A DNA stretch of 64,000 nucleotides, taken from positions 310,001 through 374,000 of the forward strand of contig NZ_SDHW01000001.1 in the NCBI RefSeq assembly GCF_004118265.1, in the 5' to 3' direction. This document shows, one piece after another, positions 57,996 through 64,000 of the stretch. A program made the position numbers and the translations under genes. The notes beneath the pieces were generated by a model. The model had not been told where the DNA came from. It saw nothing but the letters and a program-made list of their open reading frames with translations, and searched no databases. Origin of the DNA: Lacibacter luteus. Lineage in GTDB: Bacteria > Bacteroidota > Bacteroidia > Chitinophagales > Chitinophagaceae. Numbering within the stretch: position 1 is the first letter of the stretch; every line of letters starts with the position of its first letter.

Positions 57996-58362
57996 ATAGC
58001 AGTTGGGTTTAAAGACGTGATCCAAATAAATCGTTAACCAAAACCAAAGAAAGCAGATGCGTTCCCCGGTATAATCAATAGTAATTATTAAATACAAAAC
58101 CAGTTTACAATTGCAAACTAATTCAATCCTGTTTCCCGGCACCTCTATCAATTAACTAACTAATAAGTTATTTTGACATCAATTTCCTGCTTATTCAACA
58201 GCCGGTTTTACATGGGACAAATTATATCGTAACAGACTTCTTTTCGTACCGTTATTCTTTAAAAACGGACAAGTTTAAAGGCTAAATTGCTGCATAACTC
58301 AAGTTATAGTTTCTTTCACTGCATAATATTGAAGTAATAAAAACTAACATTACAAACTCCAT
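57996..58362 (-). promoter_or_regulatory. Non-coding region upstream of SusC with two palindromes
   Basis: This is 367 AT-rich bases between the SusC and the large GH28-like gene. It contains GTTTACAATTGCAAAC (58103-58118), palindromic except for one pair, and a perfect ATAACT-CA-AGTTAT palindrome (58294-58307). These are candidate regulator sites for the SusC/D operon. No exact TAnnTTTG element was found on the minus strand. Confidence 0.5.
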
Positions 58363-61326
58363 TCATTTATTTTCCGGCTGTATAAACTTAACCGGATTTT
58401 CGCCCCACACATGCTGATAAGAGATCACAGAATCAATAGCTACCGGAGTTGATGCTTTGTACCTGATCGGCGCATCATTATCGGCAGCCTTCATCATCTT
58501 CACATTCTTTAACGTAACGCCCACTGCATCATCAAAAAATAAAACATATCGTTTATCTGTAGCTTCAAAATTAAAACTGCAGTTCTTCACCGTTAAATCC
58601 ATCACATGCCTGGCCCAAAGACCATACGAGGGTTGCACTTTCAGATTGGAGGCGTTGTACTGTCCAACACCAAGTTCTGGAGATGTTGCCGCTGAGTCTG
58701 AAGCCGGGTTACCTCCTTTAACAAGTATGTGTACATCGGTAAACAAAATATTTTTAATATAACCTGTATGCTTACCATTCGGTAAAGAAAAATTCAAACC
58801 GCCTTCTACATCTGCTGCATCAGGCAAACGATATCCTGCAACAATCGGCGAAGCCCTGCGTTGTGAGCCATCGTAGCTATTCCATCTTCTGTTTTTGTCG
58901 CCAAATGAACTTCCTGCATACAGTTCTGAAACATCAACTCCGTTGATGATGATATTTTCTACAACGCCGATGTTTACATTTGTAACAAGTAATTCGTCGT
59001 GCTTCACGCCATTCTCATCAAATTTAAAACGGCTAACGGTTGCACCCAGAATGCGCCCCCGGTTGGAAATAGAAATAAAAAAAGGTGTGAACGTTCTTAC
59101 CATTTTTGAACGTGAATGAAGTGAACCTGTGTGACCACAATTGAGATGAACATCTTTAATATGCGCACCATCATTTGTTGAAATAGAAAAACCTGCTTTG
59201 TTTGCTCCCAGCACATAAATATTATCTACATGCAGATCCATAATATCATCAGCGGTTTCAGAACCGATCTGGAAGAGATTGCAATTGGTATCACCAATAA
59301 TATTGCGCACTTTATAGTTCCGTGCAGGACGTGTAAACCCCAAAGAACAATCAGAGCCAGGTTTCACAATATCATCTGAACTTACTTTAGAATAAATATT
59401 GAAAACCGTTACATCATTACATGCCATAAAATCATAAATATCACGGGCATTTGATTGATTGAATTTAGCAAAATACGTGTTGTGCACGTTTATGTGATCT
59501 GTGCCGGTTGCAAGTAATACAAAATGACCTGCACGATCGATCTGCAACATGTTATCTGTAGTAAAATCTTTTGCAGCATCTTTACCGATATAATAAGGTT
59601 CATCTTTTTCTGCATCATACCACAAATCATCTGCACGATAGTCTCCGCCGATTTCAATATTTGTACAAAGCTTAAACGTAAACATTTTATCAGCCCGGTT
59701 ATCCGGCGCATTGTTCATCACCCTGTCGCCTGTTACTAAATTCCCATTCCCGGTGATCAATCCATTGCCGATAATCTTAATGTTGTCCTCTCTCTCTGCA
59801 AAGAACATGGAGTTGTGGAAGTAGTGATGACCAACATCTTGCTTGGTCATATAATTCTCCGGATCATCATAAGGGCCGGTATCGGTTGGTGATAACCCTG
59901 AACGGTATTTCTTATCGCTGAACCAGGTACTCTCCGGTGCATCTGCTCCTTTTATTGCCTGAATTTTTGCAGCCTTGTTTATATATAACCATACATTACT
60001 TTTAAGGTGAATAGTTTTCACGTTGTAAATACCATCGCTGAACAGCAGGGTACCTCCGCCAATACGATTCATGTAAGTAATTGCCTGGTTGATCTTCTCC
60101 GTATCATCAGCTATTCCATCTCCTTTTACTCCTAAGGCTTTGATGTCCATTTTTCCAGAATAGAAAAACACTTCATTTGATGTTCCTTTTTGCTCGCCTT
60201 CGTTTATCAACAATCTGAATGTATAAAGCTTGTGCGGCACTAAATTCTTTACCGTTGCAGTAGCATTTTTTTTATCAATAGTTGCAGCAGAGGGCATCCA
60301 GCTTTTTCCATTATCTAACGACTGTAACACCTTGATATCTGTAAGATTTTTATTTTGCCCCCAACGGAACGCTACTTCCGTATAACTGTTTTTTTCTTCT
60401 TTATACAGTGGGTCTTTGTTTATTACTCTTTTAAAATCGGAAACCGTTTTTGTAACTGTAAGCATTGCTGTTTCACTTTCTGCTCCTGTACTTGTGAGTA
60501 CTTCCGGGAGAGAAGTACTATAAACGGCTTTGAATATATAAATGCCCTGCTTATTTAGTTTTACATTTTTGATCACAATCTTTACATCCGTTCCATTTGC
60601 TGGCCGAAGATCAAGCTGTTGTAATGACAGAATCGTTTTACCTGTGGGTAATTTTGCAATACGATAGGTTCCCACTTTTTGATATGCGTATTTTGTTCCT
60701 ACCCGTCCAATCGATTGCGAAGGCAGGTGCTTTAGCTGTACATCGCCCCGGCCAATAATATTTACGAATGTATTTTCATCTGTGATTGAAATACCGGGCG
60801 GAATATAGATGGTTACTGTTGCATTGGGTGTTCGTTGCCCGGCAGTAAAATGCAGCGTAATATCACTGTTCGTATTTGCAGTTATCTTCTTTTCTTCGAT
60901 GCGGAGCTGACTGTTGATTGCAAGCTTTTTTGTTATGATGGTATATTTTTTTTCAGCACCATCGTTTGAAGACACAATCAATTGATCGCCTGAAATCAAA
61001 ATCCCTTGTTTTTTTTCAACGCCAGTTTCACTAACGATTCTGTACTGCTGAACAACTGCATACTTAGCAGCTATCTGATTCAGTAATTGATCAACATTAG
61101 CCGTTGTAGCAACTAACCCGCTGTCGGGATGTGTATCAACAGAGAAAGAATACGTGCTTCCTTTTACAACTACAATTGTGTCTTTGTCAATTTTTGCAAT
61201 ATGGCTTGCGTTCTTTGCAACAATTTCACAACTCATCTTTTGAATAGTTGTTTTTTGAGCAGCTACAGCCAAGGGTATGTAAATGCTTAAAAAAAGAGAC
61301 AGTCCTATTTTCGTTGTTATGTGCAT
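58363..61326 (-). CDS. Large multi-domain GH28-like beta-helix protein
   Basis: This 987-residue secreted protein has a signal peptide ending VAAQ. About 370 N-terminal residues are beta-rich, with Ig/Fn3-like segments (SYTEVAFRWGQNKNLTDIKV, PHKLYTFRLLINEGEQKG). A beta-helix catalytic domain follows, starting MDIKALGVKGDGIADDTEKI and GGGTLLFSDGIYNVKTIHLK. Candidate catalytic carboxylates are in NARDIYDFMACNDV and VSSDDIVKPGS. GHG and RIK of typical GH28 are not seen. It probably acts on a uronic-acid-containing backbone. It sits alone between SusC and GH36 genes. Confidence 0.78.
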   Translation of the reverse strand: MHITTKIGLSLFLSIYIPLAVAAQKTTIQKMSCEIVAKNASHIAKIDKDTIVVVKGSTYSFSVDTHPDSGLVATTANVDQLLNQIAAKYAVVQQYRIVSETGVEKKQGILISGDQLIVSSNDGAEKKYTIITKKLAINSQLRIEEKKITANTNSDITLHFTAGQRTPNATVTIYIPPGISITDENTFVNIIGRGDVQLKHLPSQSIGRVGTKYAYQKVGTYRIAKLPTGKTILSLQQLDLRPANGTDVKIVIKNVKLNKQGIYIFKAVYSTSLPEVLTSTGAESETAMLTVTKTVSDFKRVINKDPLYKEEKNSYTEVAFRWGQNKNLTDIKVLQSLDNGKSWMPSAATIDKKNATATVKNLVPHKLYTFRLLINEGEQKGTSNEVFFYSGKMDIKALGVKGDGIADDTEKINQAITYMNRIGGGTLLFSDGIYNVKTIHLKSNVWLYINKAAKIQAIKGADAPESTWFSDKKYRSGLSPTDTGPYDDPENYMTKQDVGHHYFHNSMFFAEREDNIKIIGNGLITGNGNLVTGDRVMNNAPDNRADKMFTFKLCTNIEIGGDYRADDLWYDAEKDEPYYIGKDAAKDFTTDNMLQIDRAGHFVLLATGTDHINVHNTYFAKFNQSNARDIYDFMACNDVTVFNIYSKVSSDDIVKPGSDCSLGFTRPARNYKVRNIIGDTNCNLFQIGSETADDIMDLHVDNIYVLGANKAGFSISTNDGAHIKDVHLNCGHTGSLHSRSKMVRTFTPFFISISNRGRILGATVSRFKFDENGVKHDELLVTNVNIGVVENIIINGVDVSELYAGSSFGDKNRRWNSYDGSQRRASPIVAGYRLPDAADVEGGLNFSLPNGKHTGYIKNILFTDVHILVKGGNPASDSAATSPELGVGQYNASNLKVQPSYGLWARHVMDLTVKNCSFNFEATDKRYVLFFDDAVGVTLKNVKMMKAADNDAPIRYKASTPVAIDSVISYQHVWGENPVKFIQPENK

Positions 61327-61384
61327 TGATAAAAAATCTTTATTAACCGGTAACGGATTATTGTATGTTTAGTGAATCTTCATT

Positions 61385-63538
61385 TCATTCTGCTGTAATT
61401 TCAAAAACATTACTGGTGAGTGAATTAACTCTGCCGGGAGTTAAATTCAGCCCGACCTTCATCAGATACTCACCACTTACAACTTTGTCATTATCCGGTT
61501 GCGTTGATTTTGTTTCGGGAAACAAATTAACTTCTGTTATTCTGTACTTTTTTTCAGGATCCAAACCTTGCAACAATACACGATTAAACAGATCTTTTCT
61601 GCGAATGTTCATGTTATAGTTGAAAAGAATGCTTTTACTTTTATTTTCATTCACATACATTAACACGGCACGGTTTTCTTCATACGGAGAAACAAGGCGA
61701 TACAAATCGCCGAACCAAATTACATCACTCATACGTTTATAGGTTTTAACAGCTTCGTTACTAAACTGCAACTCCTGTTTCGTAAAATTATTCACCCGAA
61801 TGTCGTAGCCCATTTTTCCCATCATTGCAACATCTGTACGAAATTTCAATGATTGCTGTTTGCCCATACTTGTTACATGCGCAGAAATTGTATTTGCCGG
61901 AAAAAAATACGAATAACCCCATTGAATAAAAATGCGTTCCAACCCATCTGTATTATCGCTTGGCCAGAATTCAGTAAAATATTTCAACGCCCCATAATCT
62001 GTACGACCTCCGCCACCTGCACAAAGCATAATGGGCAAATGCGGATGTTTTGCACGAATGCGTTCCATCACTTTATACAATCCTTTTGTATAATCGATGT
62101 AAAGATGTGTTTGCAGATTTTTTAAGTAAGGCGAGTAAGCATTGGTCATACTCCTGTTACAATCCCATTTAATAAATGCTATGCCAGGATATTTTGTCAG
62201 CAGATCATTTACAAGATTGAATACAAAATCCTGTACTTGTGGATTAACCATATCCAGCACCAATTGATTACGTCCGTAGTTTTCTTCCCTGTTCGGAAGT
62301 TTCAGGATCCATTCGGGATGTTGTTCATACAATTCGCTTTTAGGGTTTACCATTTCAGGTTCCAGCCAGATGCCGAATTTTATTTCTTTCTTCGTTGCTT
62401 CCTGCACCAGGTATCCAATACCACTTGGTAATTTTTTTTTGTCTTCCTGCCAATCACCTAACCCTGCTTTGTCATCATTTCTTGGATATTTATTACCAAA
62501 CCATCCATCATCTAACAAAAAAAGATCGATGCCGAGATTTTTTGCTTCATCAAAAAGTTCTACCAGTTTCGTTTCTGTAAAATTGGTATGTGTAGCTTCC
62601 CAATTGTTAAGTAAGGTCAGTCTTGGTTTGTTGCCGTCAAGCACAGCATAGTTGCGTGCCCAGCGATGAATATTTCGGCTGGCTGTTCCTTTACCTGCAG
62701 CTGAATAAGAAAAAATAAATTCAGGTGTTTGAAAAATCTCACCCGGCTGCAGGTTGTATTCCGTTGCATATGGATTAATACCGGAGAGTACACGAAGTCC
62801 GTTTCGTTGATCTATCTCAAACGTAAATTTGAAATTTCCTGTCCATCCTAAAGTACCGGCAATTACTTCTCCATCAGTTTCTGTAGAGGGTTTGTTGAGC
62901 GACACAAAAAACATTTGCGTCTGATAAAAATTTGTTCTTGCACCAAGCTTGCTTTCAAGTGATTTAATTCCGTTGGTCAATTTTTCTTCAACCATATTCA
63001 CTTCTCTTGCCCAGTCGCCATGAAACTGCGTAAGCCAATATTCATCTGCATTTAAATGAAGAAGCGAAGAAGCATAATGAGTAAGTGTAACCGGCTTTTT
63101 TTCACGATGAACAATATCTGTCCAGCATTTTATAACATCTTCATTGTAATAGCTTACGTAATGCATAATCACTTCTACAGGGTATACAGGATCTCTTAAT
63201 ACAATATCTGTTCTTTTACTGTAAGCATCAGCAGTTGTTTTGGAAGATACATATTGCAGTTCAAGCGAAGGATTTCCATCTGCATGGATAATACGAAGAG
63301 CAGGTTCAAACTGATTGTCTATACCGGCAGTAAGGTAAACTTCTCTGCCGGCTTTCATTTGCATGTAATCTGCTGTTACTAATTTTTTGCCGATGTACGA
63401 TTGTAGCAATCGCTGGTTGCCTGCAACTGTTAATACAATTGCTGTATTTTTTGTTTCAATGATAATGACGTCTTTCGACTGTGCTGTCAATTGAAAAGAA
63501 GATAATAGCAGTATTACAAACAATAGCAAATTTCTCAT
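61385..63538 (-). CDS. GH36 alpha-galactosidase
   Basis: This secreted enzyme of about 717 residues has a signal peptide (MRNLLLFVILLLSSFQLTAQ). The N-terminal beta-supersandwich is followed by a TIM barrel with FLLDDGWFGNKYPRNDDKAG, LDMVNPQVQDF, IAFIKWDCNRSMTN (nucleophile Asp) and FWPSDNTDGLERIF (acid/base Asp). Length and motifs are typical of bacterial GH36. It removes alpha-galactose. ATG 63538 is chosen; an upstream in-frame ATG would lack a signal peptide at its N-terminus. It is transcribed away from the AraC regulator next door in the same direction (gap 105 bases). Confidence 0.94.
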   Translation of the reverse strand: MRNLLLFVILLLSSFQLTAQSKDVIIIETKNTAIVLTVAGNQRLLQSYIGKKLVTADYMQMKAGREVYLTAGIDNQFEPALRIIHADGNPSLELQYVSSKTTADAYSKRTDIVLRDPVYPVEVIMHYVSYYNEDVIKCWTDIVHREKKPVTLTHYASSLLHLNADEYWLTQFHGDWAREVNMVEEKLTNGIKSLESKLGARTNFYQTQMFFVSLNKPSTETDGEVIAGTLGWTGNFKFTFEIDQRNGLRVLSGINPYATEYNLQPGEIFQTPEFIFSYSAAGKGTASRNIHRWARNYAVLDGNKPRLTLLNNWEATHTNFTETKLVELFDEAKNLGIDLFLLDDGWFGNKYPRNDDKAGLGDWQEDKKKLPSGIGYLVQEATKKEIKFGIWLEPEMVNPKSELYEQHPEWILKLPNREENYGRNQLVLDMVNPQVQDFVFNLVNDLLTKYPGIAFIKWDCNRSMTNAYSPYLKNLQTHLYIDYTKGLYKVMERIRAKHPHLPIMLCAGGGGRTDYGALKYFTEFWPSDNTDGLERIFIQWGYSYFFPANTISAHVTSMGKQQSLKFRTDVAMMGKMGYDIRVNNFTKQELQFSNEAVKTYKRMSDVIWFGDLYRLVSPYEENRAVLMYVNENKSKSILFNYNMNIRRKDLFNRVLLQGLDPEKKYRITEVNLFPETKSTQPDNDKVVSGEYLMKVGLNLTPGRVNSLTSNVFEITAE

Positions 63539-63643
63539 ACAGCGGTTTAAATATAACTGCAAAGAAACCGGGTTAATGCAACCCATGTTTTTATGTACTT
63601 ACCTGTTTATTGAGTTATTTTAACCAGGAACATCACACCGTTT

Positions 63644-64000
63644 TTATACGGTTAATTTTCCCATAAACTCTTTTTGGTAAGAAAGGGGGCTTTTGCTGGT
63701 AATCAGTTTAAAATATTTATGAAAGCTGGTAAAATTATTAAACCCGCTTTCGTAACAAAGCTGTTTAATGCTGAGGTTATTTTCGATGAGAAGTTTACAG
63801 GCATGTCCTACTCTTATTTCAATCAAAAACTGTGAATAGGTTTTTCTTGTACGGGATTTAAAATAACGGCAAAACGAATTGGGACTGATGTTGGCGATGC
63901 CTGCAATCTCTTCAAGCTGAATCGGACGTTTAAAATTTTTAAGACTGTATTCATAAATAGCGTTGATACGGTCTTTTTCATCTTCAACCATATCATATTT
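63644..64000 (-). CDS. AraC-family transcriptional regulator (N-terminus cut by window)
   Basis: 118 residues are visible, and the frame stays open to the right edge, so the N-terminal sensor domain is missing. The two helix-turn-helix motifs of AraC are clear: QLEEIAGIANISPNSFCRYFK and IKQLCYESGFNNFTSFHKYFK, ending in SPLSYQKEF. It is a DNA-binding activator. In its position at the head of the leftward enzyme run, it likely controls GH36 and the genes beyond. The missing N-terminus may be a cupin-type sugar-sensing domain, as is common in this group, but that cannot be checked here. Confidence 0.88.
   Translation of the reverse strand, partial: KYDMVEDEKDRINAIYEYSLKNFKRPIQLEEIAGIANISPNSFCRYFKSRTRKTYSQFLIEIRVGHACKLLIENNLSIKQLCYESGFNNFTSFHKYFKLITSKSPLSYQKEFMGKLTV

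Noticed and set aside
57996-58151. Extended start of SusC at 58151
   Set aside because: The extra 52 residues are not signal-like and have no SusC similarity; MRKSAIF at 57995 precedes a clear signal peptide.
1-64000. CRISPR arrays, insertion sequences, tRNA genes
   Set aside because: No regularly spaced repeats, transposase motifs, terminal inverted repeats with target duplications, or tRNA-like folds were seen.

Overview
The window is a 64 kb carbohydrate-utilisation island of a Bacteroidota bacterium, most likely of the Chitinophagaceae type. The basis is four SusC/SusD pairs, a hybrid two-component sensor (HTCS), lipoproteins with Bacteroidota-style lipoboxes, A-rich leaders instead of Shine-Dalgarno sites, and moderate GC. 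There are no tRNA or rRNA genes, no transposases and no CRISPR array. Almost every gene encodes a secreted or surface protein.

Layout. (1) 1-12456, leftward: two tandem SusC-SusD pairs, a strong terminator, then a large secreted metzincin-type metalloprotease/adhesin cut by the left edge. (2) 12457-12818: divergent control region with a long inverted repeat. (3) 12819-16844, rightward: the HTCS sensor-regulator. (4) 16877-18922, leftward: an unassigned six-hairpin glycosidase. (5) 19095-23507, rightward: a beta-helix lyase-like protein, a GH28-like protein with a Tat signal, and two tandem NlpE-like small proteins. (6) 23508-23700: convergent region with several hairpins. (7) 23701-64000, leftward: a long run of genes. 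In transcription order these are an AraC regulator (cut by the right edge), GH36, a large GH28-like protein, SusC/SusD, a FAS1 lipoprotein, a PKD-like lipoprotein, a terminator, GH2, GH95, GH31, a PL38-like lyase, GH29, GH88, PL6, GH29, GH28, a second beta-helix lyase-like protein, GH105, a Gfo/Idh/MocA oxidoreductase, a DUF6807 protein, a DUF1080 protein, and SusC/SusD.

How it fits together. SusC/D pairs import oligosaccharides across the outer membrane. Lyases (PL6, PL38-like, possibly the two unclassified beta-helix proteins) and GH28 proteins would cut a uronic-acid-containing backbone. GH88 and GH105 would remove the resulting unsaturated uronic acids. Three candidate fucosidases (two GH29, one GH95), GH2, GH36 and GH31 would strip fucose, beta-galactose (or similar), alpha-galactose and other alpha-linked sugars. 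A Gfo/Idh-DUF6807-DUF1080 trio suggests an additional oxidative (3-keto) route of glycoside cleavage. The set looks pectin-like, but it lacks recognisable rhamnosidases, rhamnogalacturonan lyases, PL1 pectate lyases, pectin esterases and sulfatases. The target may therefore be an unusual fucosylated, uronic-acid-rich plant gum, mucilage or microbial exopolysaccharide. That substrate assignment is inference. Regulation is probably split between the HTCS at the left and the AraC-type protein at the right edge.
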